Shown here piece by piece: positions 43,215-52,545 of a stretch of 64,000 bases of DNA. The DNA is from Kalymmatonema hyalinum WJT4-NPBG1 (lineage in GTDB: Bacteria; Cyanobacteriota; Cyanobacteriia; Cyanobacteriales; Nostocaceae), in assembly GCA_019359075.1 (NCBI GenBank), contig JAHHIB010000013.1, positions 1 to 64,000 on the forward strand, given 5' to 3'. Positions within the stretch are counted from its first letter, which is position 1. Every line of letters begins with the position of its first letter. The translations under genes and the position numbers were made by a program. The notes under the pieces were generated by a model. It was given only the letters and a program-made list of their open reading frames with translations, was not told the origin of the DNA and searched no databases.

Positions 43215-46200
43215 CTAATTCACCTTAAATGTCCGCACACTCTCTTGCAATTGCTGGGAAATCTCCACTGTTTCTTGGAGAGATGTGGAAACTTGATGAG
43301 ATGAATTGCTGGTCATTTCAGATATTTGGGCGATATCTTGCATAAGAATAGAAACCTCTTGGGAGATTTCCACCTGAGATACTGTAGCCTGAGAAATTGA
43401 CTGCACCAATTGGTCAATTTGGCGACAGACTTCAAGAATGTGGTTGAAACTGTACTTACTATTTTGAACCAGACGCGTCCCTTCAACAACCTGCGTGGTT
43501 CCCAACTCCATAGCCCTGACAACTTCGCTAGTTTCCCGTTGGATATTGGCAACAATTTCTTCAATTTCCGAAGTGGCTTCGCTACTTTGAGCGGCTAGTA
43601 CGGCAACTTCTTCCGCAATCACCGCAAAACCCTGAGCTTCTTCACCAGCACGCGCCGCTTCAATACCCGTGTTGATGGCTAACAAGTTGGTTTGCATGGC
43701 AAGTTGCTTAATCAATGCCACCACATGCGAAATTTGTTGCGAAGATTCTCCAAGACGCTTGACTTTTTTCCCCGTTTCCCCAACGGTTTCGCGCAAACCC
43801 ATAATATTTTCTACTGTCAGGTCTATCGCTGAGCTTCCCGTTTCGGCGGCGTGATATGCTGTACGGGCAACTTCTTCGGCTTGCTTCGCATTTTTTGCTA
43901 CGGCTTTAATCGATTGCCTCATTTGGTCAACAGCATCCAGGGTATGGCTAATTTCCTCTGCTTGTTTGAGTGCTTCAATTGCCAAATCACCCATCGATCC
44001 TGAGTTGTCTGCAATTGCATTATTTACCTGAGTCGCGGTTAGTTTGACTTGGGTAACAATCTCCTGCCAACTTTCCAATAAGGAGTTGAAAAAGTCAGCG
44101 ACAGTGCCAATTTCTCCAGCGGTGACTTCCGCACGCACTGTCAGGTCTCCTTGAGATGCTCCTTCCAGATGGTCTATCAATCTTAGCAGTTGCAGTTGCA
44201 GTCTTTCTTTCTGCTGACGTTGCAGTTGAGAAGCTTTTTCTGCTTCTTCGCGTCCTTCTTCGGCTTGGTCTAAAAAATTGGCTCGCTCTAAAGCCAGTCC
44301 CACAATTCTGGCAAATTGCTCGAACAAATCGATTTCCGACTGTTGCCATATACGAGGTTGGGAACACTGATGGGCAATTAACAAGCCGAGCAGTTTGTCA
44401 CCTATCAGGATCGGTGTAACCAAATTTGCTTTGACTGCAAACGGTTCTAATTGGTTGATGTAACACTCGCTCAAATTAGCTTGGTAAATATCGTTAATGG
44501 CGACAACACGACCTTGCTGATACTTATCAACATAATCTTTCAAACATGGGTCGTAAATTTCTGCCCCAAGAGAAGTTGACCAACCCGCAACGACTGATTC
44601 TGCAATCACGCTTCCGTGCAAATTTTCGTCTATTTTGTAAACGACTGCTCGCTCCACCTTCAAGGCTTTGCGGATGCTTTGAACCGCCAAATTGTAGATA
44701 TCTTGCGAGTTATGAGTTTTAGACAAGTGGATAGCAAGGTCTTTGAGTGTCTGTGTCACCTCCAATAAACTGACACGTTCCAAGGTTAGCCCGACTTGAA
44801 GTCCCAACTGCCGCAAGAAATTAATTTCATAGGGCTGCCAAGCATGAATTTCTTGACAATGATGAGCAATCAAAAAGCCGAAGACTTGGTTATCTTGTAA
44901 AATTGGCGTGACCAAGTTCGCCTTGACTTGCAATTTTTCCATCAACTTCTGATGTTCGGGAGAAAAGCCTGCTTCACTGATGTTGTTCACAGCCATCACC
45001 CGACCATTTCTGTAACCCTCTATGATGTCATTATTAATACAGCCATCTTCAATCATCTCCCCAAAAGCCACAGGCAAACCAGGATTTACTGATTCAGCTA
45101 TAACTTGTCCACCTCCATTAGCACTGAAGCGATAAATCACGACTCGATCCGCTTTGAGGGCAAGTTTTGCTTCTGTGACTGTAATGTTGAACAATTCTTC
45201 AGAATTGAGAGAGGAGCGAATTGAGAGCAAGATGTTTGTCAAGAATTTTAATTGCTCAGCTTCGGCGGTTTGTTTGTGTAGGAAGCCTTGCAGTTGGTCT
45301 GCCATTTGGTTGATCTGAGAAGCCAAGATTCCAACTTCGTCTTCGCCTTTGATCGCAATTCGGGTATCAAGATTACCTTTACCCAATTTTTGTACTGCCA
45401 TAATAGCAGCTTCAATTGGCTTGATCACACGAGTGACTATAATTGTCGCGATGCTACCAACTAGCAATGCCGTTATTAGCGTCCCTATCTGCAATGCCAG
45501 TAATAATTCTTGCTGCGTTGCAAATGCAGTTGCTGTATCTAGACTCAAAAGTAATGTCCATTTTAAATCTGGCAACCCTTCTACTTTTTGCCAGGGCGCA
45601 TAGGTCACTAGTTTTTCAGCATTGTCCTTTTTGTTAAATAATATTTGAGTCGTTATTTGCTTCTTTGCTTGTATTTCTTTCCACTTAGGAATTTCTTTTT
45701 TTGCATCTAAACCCGTTTTGCTCCCTGTCGTAGATATGAATATTTTTCCAGAACTATCTACAACATCGTAATCATCTTGACTAATTTGCGGGTTCAGGAC
45801 TACCTTTTCTAAAGATTTCACGGGTATGACTGTCCGAACAATATAAATTGTTTCACCCGTGTCACTATCTTTAACAGGCGCAGCCATGTAAATTTTAGAT
45901 TGGTCTACGCTTTTTGTGGCTTTCGGCTGGCTAATATAGGGCGTGTTAGTTTTGAGTGTTTCTTGGAAATACTGTTCGTTTTTTTGGTTAGGAATAGATT
46001 CTCCTGCTGAATCTGCAACCAGATTACCATTGATATCAAAAACGGCAATGCTTTCATAGCTGTCTTCAATATCTAAATAGTTCCTCAGCCGTGCTTGCAT
46101 CTGTTCGCGGCTGATCACTCCCCTCAATTGGCGATTTTGCAGGAATGTCAGTTTAGACAGTATTTGAATATCTCCATACCGTCTCTGCATGAAACTGCTG

Positions 46201-46529
46201 ATATTATTTGCCAACAAAGAGGCTCTATCTTGCTTGTTGTTAACAATTTCCTTAGTCGTTGATTGGTTTACCAAATAATAGGTGATTGCTCCAATTCCAA
46301 AGACTGGCAGAGTACCAATAAGAAAGATAAACGCTATCGCTTTAGTACGTAAGCTTGTCCGCCTGACCCAAGAAATCATACGACTGCGGCGGGAATTATG
46401 GGAATTATGAAAGTCAATCTTAGGCTGTATGACAGTATTTTGCTGTAACGATGTTATGAATAAACCCTGTTCGATCTCTTCATTTTCGCCTTTAGCATAT
46501 TTTGTATCTTTGTCAATCATTTTAACCAT
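43215..46529 (-). CDS. PixJ-like chemoreceptor with dCache, HAMP and two phytochrome-type GAF domains
   Basis: 1104 residues. Membrane helix at about 62-84, an extracytoplasmic dCache sensor, second helix near 350-370, HAMP (IKPIEAAIMAVQKLGKGNLDTRI), GAF1, GAF2, a second HAMP-like part (GDLTVRAEVTAGEIGTV), and a methyl-accepting signalling domain (INTGIEAARAGEEAQGFAVIAEEV). GAF2 looks like a cyanobacteriochrome GAF: Cys662 in DPCL, YQQGRVVAINDI, then Cys689-Tyr690 in SECYINQL where these photosensors have Cys-His. GAF1 has no Cys at that place. It would direct type IV pilus phototaxis or chemotaxis. No CheA/CheW gene is here; a PixH-like regulator lies upstream on the same strand. Confidence 0.88.
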   Translation of the reverse strand: MVKMIDKDTKYAKGENEEIEQGLFITSLQQNTVIQPKIDFHNSHNSRRSRMISWVRRTSLRTKAIAFIFLIGTLPVFGIGAITYYLVNQSTTKEIVNNKQDRASLLANNISSFMQRRYGDIQILSKLTFLQNRQLRGVISREQMQARLRNYLDIEDSYESIAVFDINGNLVADSAGESIPNQKNEQYFQETLKTNTPYISQPKATKSVDQSKIYMAAPVKDSDTGETIYIVRTVIPVKSLEKVVLNPQISQDDYDVVDSSGKIFISTTGSKTGLDAKKEIPKWKEIQAKKQITTQILFNKKDNAEKLVTYAPWQKVEGLPDLKWTLLLSLDTATAFATQQELLLALQIGTLITALLVGSIATIIVTRVIKPIEAAIMAVQKLGKGNLDTRIAIKGEDEVGILASQINQMADQLQGFLHKQTAEAEQLKFLTNILLSIRSSLNSEELFNITVTEAKLALKADRVVIYRFSANGGGQVIAESVNPGLPVAFGEMIEDGCINNDIIEGYRNGRVMAVNNISEAGFSPEHQKLMEKLQVKANLVTPILQDNQVFGFLIAHHCQEIHAWQPYEINFLRQLGLQVGLTLERVSLLEVTQTLKDLAIHLSKTHNSQDIYNLAVQSIRKALKVERAVVYKIDENLHGSVIAESVVAGWSTSLGAEIYDPCLKDYVDKYQQGRVVAINDIYQANLSECYINQLEPFAVKANLVTPILIGDKLLGLLIAHQCSQPRIWQQSEIDLFEQFARIVGLALERANFLDQAEEGREEAEKASQLQRQQKERLQLQLLRLIDHLEGASQGDLTVRAEVTAGEIGTVADFFNSLLESWQEIVTQVKLTATQVNNAIADNSGSMGDLAIEALKQAEEISHTLDAVDQMRQSIKAVAKNAKQAEEVARTAYHAAETGSSAIDLTVENIMGLRETVGETGKKVKRLGESSQQISHVVALIKQLAMQTNLLAINTGIEAARAGEEAQGFAVIAEEVAVLAAQSSEATSEIEEIVANIQRETSEVVRAMELGTTQVVEGTRLVQNSKYSFNHILEVCRQIDQLVQSISQATVSQVEISQEVSILMQDIAQISEMTSNSSHQVSTSLQETVEISQQLQESVRTFKVN

Positions 46530-46795
46530 CTACCAATCCTCAAGAGCCTTGTGCTTGAATGAGTAACGTTTGAGAATTTCCTGTGGTAGATGCAAGTTCC
46601 TAAATGAGAACCAATACTAAACAATAGCCTTTAACTATCACACTAATAAAATTAAGTTATTTCCGTGGCATTAACATTAATAGGGAAATAAACTAAGTAT
46701 CTATTCTAGCTTAGCAAATTAAATACTATCAGAAACTAATTCTTTTGTACACTCTCTTTCTGTCACAATAAGAGAAAAATCTTTACACTAAAACT

Positions 46796-47173
46796 TTACA
46801 TTGATACTGCCACTGATTCAATAGCACCTAGCAACTCTTCGCGCGTAAAGGGTTTAGAGACATAGGCGACAGCGCCTTGCTTCATACCCCACAAACGGTC
46901 AACTTTCTGATTTTTGGAACTGCAAATCACAATTGGCACTTTTTGAGTTGCTGGATTCTTTTTCAGGAAACGGCACAACTCAAACCCACTCATTTCAGGC
47001 ATAACGACATCAGTAATTATCAAGTCAAGTTCTTCTTGTAAGGCGATTTTCAAAGCTTGTTGAGCGCTAGTTACTTTAATAATCCGGTAAACACTATCTC
47101 TAAGATAATGACACATGAGATCTAATTGGCTAAGAGAATCGTCTACAATAAGAATTTTTTCAAGCAAAGCCAT
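46796..47173 (-). CDS. CheY/PixH-like single-domain response regulator
   Basis: 125 residues. Receiver domain only: acidic pair in LIVDDSLSQ, phospho-acceptor Asp in LIITDVVMPEMSGF, Thr/Ser position 'VICSSK' and Lys in 'YVSKPFT'. The 'WGMKQGAVAYVSKPFTREEL' end is typical of PilH/PixH regulators that control pili. It precedes the chemoreceptor gene by 266 nt on the same strand. Confidence 0.9.
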   Translation of the reverse strand: MALLEKILIVDDSLSQLDLMCHYLRDSVYRIIKVTSAQQALKIALQEELDLIITDVVMPEMSGFELCRFLKKNPATQKVPIVICSSKNQKVDRLWGMKQGAVAYVSKPFTREELLGAIESVAVSM

Positions 47174-47549
47174 ACTCTTCCCTTAATTTCAAGAATATAG
47201 TTGTTTCGTTTATTACATAATCAATATGACTGAAGAATTATTAATTATTAACTCGTCATTAAAATGCCAATTATGAATTAAAAATTATATTGTTGCTCAA
47301 AAATCCAGATTTAATTCCGTTGAACTATTAACCAATGCTGAAGAATAGACCTCTTGTATAAGTCAAAAATGTCTATTTTCATCTGCGTTTATCTGCTACA
47401 GCGTGCTGTTTCATATCCACTCCATCATGGAGTTTTGCAAGAATTTTAATGTAATTCTTAAATAGAGCTTACAGTAATACTTAGATATTTAAAAAATCTT
47501 GAATATGTAAATCAACTCATTTTGTATGACAAAAAATGTGGAAAGTTTT
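47174..47549. other. AT-rich intergenic stretch
   Basis: 376 nt between two response-regulator genes; no gene, terminator or known motif seen. Confidence 0.3.
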
Positions 47550-47978
47550 TTAGTTGAGTGCATTAGATTCTTCTTGGTTCCAACCAAGAAATTTTGCAAT
47601 CTCAGGAACCAGAGTCAAAGCGTTAAATGGTTTAGCGATCGCTCCCACAGCACCCAACGCTGAAAACTGATACCGTTCAGTGATATTCCACCTTGACGTT
47701 AAAAAAACTACTGGTATTGCTTGAGTCTTGGCATTTAACTTTAGTCTTTCCAAACAAGCAACACCATCCATATCGGGCATAATCACGTCTAAAATGATCG
47801 CATCTGGTTTCAACTCCTCTGCTTTAACTAAACCCTCTGTGCCTGATTTCGCGACTTCTACCTCCCACCCTCCTAAAGTCTGGAGACAGGTTTTCACAAT
47901 GAGTTGCATATCCGGTTCGTCATCAATATATAAAACTCTTTTAGTAACAGGTTTTACCATCGTCTGTTGTTTCTGCAT
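47550..47978 (-). CDS. Single-domain response regulator
   Basis: 142 residues. Receiver domain: LYIDDEPDMQ, Asp in AIILDVIMPDMDG, 'VVFLTS', Lys in 'AIAKPFN'. The N-terminal 12 residues may be extra; a second Met lies at 47960. The style (GGWEVEVAKSGTEGLVKAE, 'FLGW' end) is the same as in the next regulator upstream, so the two are probably duplicates. Partner kinase unknown, perhaps the one at 48921-52172. Confidence 0.9.
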   Translation of the reverse strand: MQKQQTMVKPVTKRVLYIDDEPDMQLIVKTCLQTLGGWEVEVAKSGTEGLVKAEELKPDAIILDVIMPDMDGVACLERLKLNAKTQAIPVVFLTSRWNITERYQFSALGAVGAIAKPFNALTLVPEIAKFLGWNQEESNALN

Positions 47979-48223
47979 ATATTAAAGTCAAAAAATATAC
48001 ATCTCATTTGTTAGAATGCGAAGCTTCTGTCAGAATTACGAATGCATTCAAACCATAAATTTTTTTTCAGAATAATTAAGAGTTCTGAACTGTTTAGAAA
48101 GATTTTGATGCTTCTGTTATGAAGTTATGCAAAAAAAATGAGGAAATTCTGAGGATTGCCAAAAAGTTGTAGTGCTTGGAATTTTGTGTGTGTGAGGATA
48201 ATATGAATGAAACTAAGGCAAGC

Positions 48224-48601
48224 TTATTCCCATCCCAGCAATTCGGCTACCTGATCCGCCAACTCTATAGGGTCAAAAGGTTTCGGAATAACCCCTACAA
48301 GGCTTAACTGTGCAGATTGATTCAAGTTTACAGGCTGTGGTTTAGCAGTCAGTAAAATCACTGGAATTGTTTGGGTAACCGGATTAATGTGCAATGCATG
48401 TAACAGAAGCAACCCGTCCATATCCGGCATCATAACATCTAGTAGAATAGCATCAGGGAGTTCAGTTTCAGCTAATACCAGTCCTTCGCTACCAGATTGA
48501 GCTATCAGCACTTGCCAACCCCCTATGTGTTCTAAACAAACCTTAATAACAGTAGACAGGTTTATTTCGTCATCGATAACCAAAATCCGCTTTGCTAACA
48601 T
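48224..48601 (-). CDS. Single-domain response regulator, paralogue of the preceding one
   Basis: 125 residues. LVIDDEINLS, Asp in AILLDVMMPDMDG, 'VILLTAK' and Lys in 'VIPKPFD'; the end 'ELLGWE' matches 'KFLGWN' of 47550-47978. It follows the PAS/GAF histidine kinase gene on the same strand, 319 nt downstream, and could receive its phosphate. Confidence 0.9.
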   Translation of the reverse strand: MLAKRILVIDDEINLSTVIKVCLEHIGGWQVLIAQSGSEGLVLAETELPDAILLDVMMPDMDGLLLLHALHINPVTQTIPVILLTAKPQPVNLNQSAQLSLVGVIPKPFDPIELADQVAELLGWE

Positions 48602-48920
48602 AGTTCAGTTTTAGCTTTCAAGCCATTTGGGAACACAGCCAAGTCAAAACAACACATTTTGTCACTTTTTACGAAATTCTGTGATTGGCTGAAAATGCTA
48701 TATTTTCGTAAGGGCAGCCAACCCATGAACATGATAATTTTTTTGTAATTAAGTAAGCATAAGCGATTCAGCGCAGAATGAAATAAAAAAGACAAAATTA
48801 CATATTTTTGAAGATAAATAAAAAAAATAAGAAAATAATGAGGATTTTTTAGTATTATTCCTTATTATTTATTTTGTGTCTCTTAGTACATCAATTTTGA
48901 TTCTGCGACACCTACGGTTC
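48602..48920. other. AT-rich intergenic stretch
   Basis: 319 nt between a response-regulator and the histidine kinase gene. A short minus-strand frame (48595-48795) has no recognisable content. No motif identified. Confidence 0.3.
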
Positions 48921-51900
48921 TCAACAGCCTTCGCTGTCAAGCGGTTGAGGTAGAGTAAAATAGAAAACAGTACCGAGTCCTAACACGCTCTCAGCCCAAA
49001 TTCTGCCGCCATGCTGTTGTACTATACTACGGCAGATAGCTAAACCCAAACCTGTTCCTCCTTTTTGGCGGGAGTCACTCGCATCGACCTGTTGAAACCG
49101 TCTAAAAATAGTTTCTAGCTGATCATGGGGAATGCCCCGTCCTTGGTCTTGAACTTTAAATAAAACGTGGTCTGGCAGCCCTTGGACACTCAGCGTTACC
49201 GTACTTTCTGAAGGCGAAAATTTAATTGCGTTGCTCAGCAAATTAACAAGAGTTTGAATCATCCAGTCTGAATCTGCCCATACTTGCACCTTGGAAGGCA
49301 CAACACAAAGCGTGATGTTGTTTTGCGCCGCTAGAAATTGCACGCTTTCTACAGACTGATGCATTAATGTCGCAGCATCGCACCATTGCTTTACCAAAAA
49401 GACTTTGTTCGCTTCCAAGCGCTCTGAGTCGAGAATATCATTCACCAAACGTACCAAACGTTCTGTGTCCTTGGCAGCAATTTCTAACATTTGTTTTGCA
49501 GTGTCCGGTTGGTCTTTGAGTACGCCAGCAGCGAGTAATCCCAAAGAACCGCGAATTGCAGTAAGAGGAGTTCGTAGTTCATGGCTGACAATCGAGATAA
49601 ATTCTTTTTTCATTTTCTCAATTGCCCGACTTTGGGTGATATCTTCTAATACGCCAACATAACCTATGATCTCAGTTGGCTCGGAAAAGATGGGAACTGT
49701 CTTAATCCGACATAACCGGATAGTTCCATCCCCGTGGACATGACGAACCTCACTGTAGAATTCGTGTTTTGCTGCTACTGATGCAAAGCACTGATGCAAC
49801 ATAACTTGTAGATCCTCGGGGTGAATAAACTGCATCCAGCCATCCCCCAAAGCTTCCTCAAAAGGATAGCCACAAATTGCCTGACAGTAAGGATTAGTAT
49901 AGATAACTTTCCCGTGAGGGTCACATCTAAAAATGCCTATCGGTGCAGAATCGCTCAGAGAACGAAATAAGGCTTCGCTTTGCCGCAATGCGACTTCTGC
50001 TGAGGTGCGATCGCGCAGTTCTTCCTTAAGTTGCTGATAAAGTTCTGATTGTTGAATGGCGATCGCTACTTGGCTACTTAATTGCTTGAGCAAATCTATT
50101 TCCCTGGTTTGCCATTCTCTCGGTTCACTGCACTGGTGAACAATCAGCAGCCCCCAAACGGTATCTTGTTGGATAATGGGAACCACCAGTTCTGCCCTAA
50201 CTTGAATTTCTGCTAAAAAGTCCGCAAAACAGGGTGATATTTCCTCAATATCACGATTTGTAATGGTGTCAATCCGTCCTTTGAGATACTGTTTTTGGGA
50301 TTGTTTTGGGAAAGCCTCTTCGGGAAATTTCTGGTGTAAAATCTTTGTCCAGTCTCCCACAACAGCTTCGGCAACGATACTGCCAGTACCATCGGGCTGG
50401 ATTTGGTAGACTAAAACTCGGTCAGATGCCAGCAATTTTTGTACTTCGGTAACAACAGTGTTAAGGATTATTTCTAAGTCGAGAGACTGGCGTATTTGTT
50501 GCGTGAGCCTTTTAATTAACTGCTCTCGTCTGAGCTGCTGTTGCAGAATGAGTTGAGAGCGTTCTAGCTCAAGAGTCCGCTGTTTAATTCGGATTTCTAA
50601 CTCCTCATTAAGTTGCTGTAGTGCAGCTTCAGCAAGTTTCCGCTCAGTGATATCTTGTGCTATTCCTGTAATGTACTTGAGTTGCCCTTCATCCTTAACC
50701 GGAAATCCTCGGTCTCGAATCCACCGCACCGTTCCATCTGGGCGCACGATGCGATACTCATGCTCAAAAACTCCTAGATGTGCTTTTTCAACAAAAGTCG
50801 CTAGCACTGCTTCCCGGTCATCCGGATGGGTACTATTAATAAGGTTTATGTTACTGGCGTACAAGCTTTCTATAGAACGCCCCCAAATTTTTTCGTATGC
50901 CGGGCTGATGTAGAGCAACTGGGGCTTTGTGGGATCTGATATCCAAAAAACATCTTCGATGTTCTCTGCTATTTGGCGAAATCGCTCCTCGCTTTCTCTC
51001 AAAGCAACTTCTGAGAGCTTCTGCTGTGTGATGTCCTCTGCTATCCCTGTTATACGCTGGACTTGTCCGAACTCATCCTTAACCGGAAACCCTCGGTCTC
51101 GAATCCAACGCACTGTTCCATCTGGACGCACGATACGATACTCATGCTCAAACAGTTCTGTGTGTACTTTATCACCAAGAACCGCTTGCACTCTTTCCCG
51201 GTCATCAGGATGTATGCTATTCATCCAATTCGTTCGAGTGGCGTACAAACTTTCACACTTGCGCCCCCAAATTCTTTCATAGACAGGGCTAATGTAAACT
51301 ATTTGGCGCTTTTGAGGATCTAATATCCAGAAAACATCTTGGATATTCTCTGCTATTTGGCGAAACCGCTCCTCGCTTTCTTTCAAAGCAGCTTCTGTCT
51401 GCTTACGCTCGCTGATGTCCCGCCCCACTGATACCCAATGAGTCACCCGACCTGTTTCATCCGGCACCGGGAAAATATTGAGTTCGATCCACAAGTCTCT
51501 GCCGTCTTTAGTAGGCTGAATCAAGTCAACCTGCAGTGGTTGGCAGTTTTGCCGCGCTGTGCGAATTTTATCTACAGCCGCTGGGTCTGTTTTTTCACCT
51601 TGGAGAATATACGGTGTCTTGCCTAAGACTTCCTCTAAGGTATAACCTGTCATTTGGGTGAAAGCGGGGTTGGCGTAGATAATCCGGGAATCGGTTGGCT
51701 CAGTGGGTTCTGCCTCGGTGATCAGTACTGAGTCATTAGTATGGAGGACGACAGATTCCAGTAATCGCAGTTGTTCTTCTTTGGCTTTGCGATCGCTAAT
51801 CTCCATTACAGTTCCCACCATCCGCACCGCTTGACGTTCATCGTTATAAAAAAATCTTCCCTTTGCCTCAATCCAGTGGATACTACCATCAGACCCAAAA

Positions 51901-52172
51901 ATCCGTAGTTCCTGATGATAATCATGCCGCTCAACACGTGCCTGATTCAAAGATAAAGTCACAGCTTCTAGGTCACTTGGATCAACACGAGCTATAGCAG
52001 ATTCGTAAGTTTCTGGAAAACTTCCAGGTGCCAACCCAAATAATTCTTCTTGACTGCTTGACCAAACGATACAATTAGTTAGCAAATCCCATTCCCAAAT
52101 CACCATTTTCGCTGCTTCCAAAGCCATGCTCAGGTGCTGACTAATCTTGCTTATTTCATTAACTGTACACAT
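48921..52172 (-). CDS. Multi-PAS/GAF sensor histidine kinase
   Basis: 1083 residues, cytosolic. Order: four PAS/PAC units (about 15-135, 140-265, 270-395, 400-520), coiled linker, a GAF domain (about 555-715), another PAS (about 740-855), then HisKA and HATPase: H box VSHELRTPLTAI, N box NLLSNAIKFSP, G1 DQGRGIP, G2 GTGLGLAI. PAS 3 and PAS 4 are nearly identical over 'FEHEYRIVRPDGTVRWIRDRGFPVKDE', a recent duplication. The GAF is phytochrome-like, with Cys648 followed by Phe (SPCFADFL) where bilin-binding GAFs have Cys-His. Ends without a receiver; the response regulators downstream are likely partners. Confidence 0.92.
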   Translation of the reverse strand: MCTVNEISKISQHLSMALEAAKMVIWEWDLLTNCIVWSSSQEELFGLAPGSFPETYESAIARVDPSDLEAVTLSLNQARVERHDYHQELRIFGSDGSIHWIEAKGRFFYNDERQAVRMVGTVMEISDRKAKEEQLRLLESVVLHTNDSVLITEAEPTEPTDSRIIYANPAFTQMTGYTLEEVLGKTPYILQGEKTDPAAVDKIRTARQNCQPLQVDLIQPTKDGRDLWIELNIFPVPDETGRVTHWVSVGRDISERKQTEAALKESEERFRQIAENIQDVFWILDPQKRQIVYISPVYERIWGRKCESLYATRTNWMNSIHPDDRERVQAVLGDKVHTELFEHEYRIVRPDGTVRWIRDRGFPVKDEFGQVQRITGIAEDITQQKLSEVALRESEERFRQIAENIEDVFWISDPTKPQLLYISPAYEKIWGRSIESLYASNINLINSTHPDDREAVLATFVEKAHLGVFEHEYRIVRPDGTVRWIRDRGFPVKDEGQLKYITGIAQDITERKLAEAALQQLNEELEIRIKQRTLELERSQLILQQQLRREQLIKRLTQQIRQSLDLEIILNTVVTEVQKLLASDRVLVYQIQPDGTGSIVAEAVVGDWTKILHQKFPEEAFPKQSQKQYLKGRIDTITNRDIEEISPCFADFLAEIQVRAELVVPIIQQDTVWGLLIVHQCSEPREWQTREIDLLKQLSSQVAIAIQQSELYQQLKEELRDRTSAEVALRQSEALFRSLSDSAPIGIFRCDPHGKVIYTNPYCQAICGYPFEEALGDGWMQFIHPEDLQVMLHQCFASVAAKHEFYSEVRHVHGDGTIRLCRIKTVPIFSEPTEIIGYVGVLEDITQSRAIEKMKKEFISIVSHELRTPLTAIRGSLGLLAAGVLKDQPDTAKQMLEIAAKDTERLVRLVNDILDSERLEANKVFLVKQWCDAATLMHQSVESVQFLAAQNNITLCVVPSKVQVWADSDWMIQTLVNLLSNAIKFSPSESTVTLSVQGLPDHVLFKVQDQGRGIPHDQLETIFRRFQQVDASDSRQKGGTGLGLAICRSIVQQHGGRIWAESVLGLGTVFYFTLPQPLDSEGC

Positions 52173-52545
52173 GATAATTACTACAATTTGCTTTCAATTC
52201 ATCAATTTCTTTTACTTTTGTTAATTTTCCTAACTTAAAGCTTCTTATATGTTAGAAATTAAAACTATTTATTACGCAATTTTTCTAATCATCTAAAATA
52301 ATTTTTAAAATAATTTTTAACGCCTTCAAGAATTGAGCCGTTTTTACCTGTAATATCAAATTCGTTTAATTATTTACACTGCTGATTCTATCATTAAACC
52401 AGAAATCTTCGGGTCAGCATTGCCTACAAAAGTGAGCAATGCCCACCTAACACAAAACCACTATATCATTCAAAACTCTCCGCGTTCCCGTGTCTGCCCA
52501 TCTCCCTTGTCTTCTTCGGTCAATCTTAACCAGATAAATTGCACG
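52173..52545. other. AT-rich intergenic stretch
   Basis: 373 nt with no gene; a GGCATTGC...GCAATGCC-like palindromic dispersed motif lies near 52420-52450. Confidence 0.3.

Noticed and set aside
48921-52172. Histidine-kinase GAF considered as a bilin-binding photosensor
   Set aside because: Cys648 is followed by Phe, not His, and no second Cys of the DXCF kind is seen; a related non-bilin GAF is more likely.
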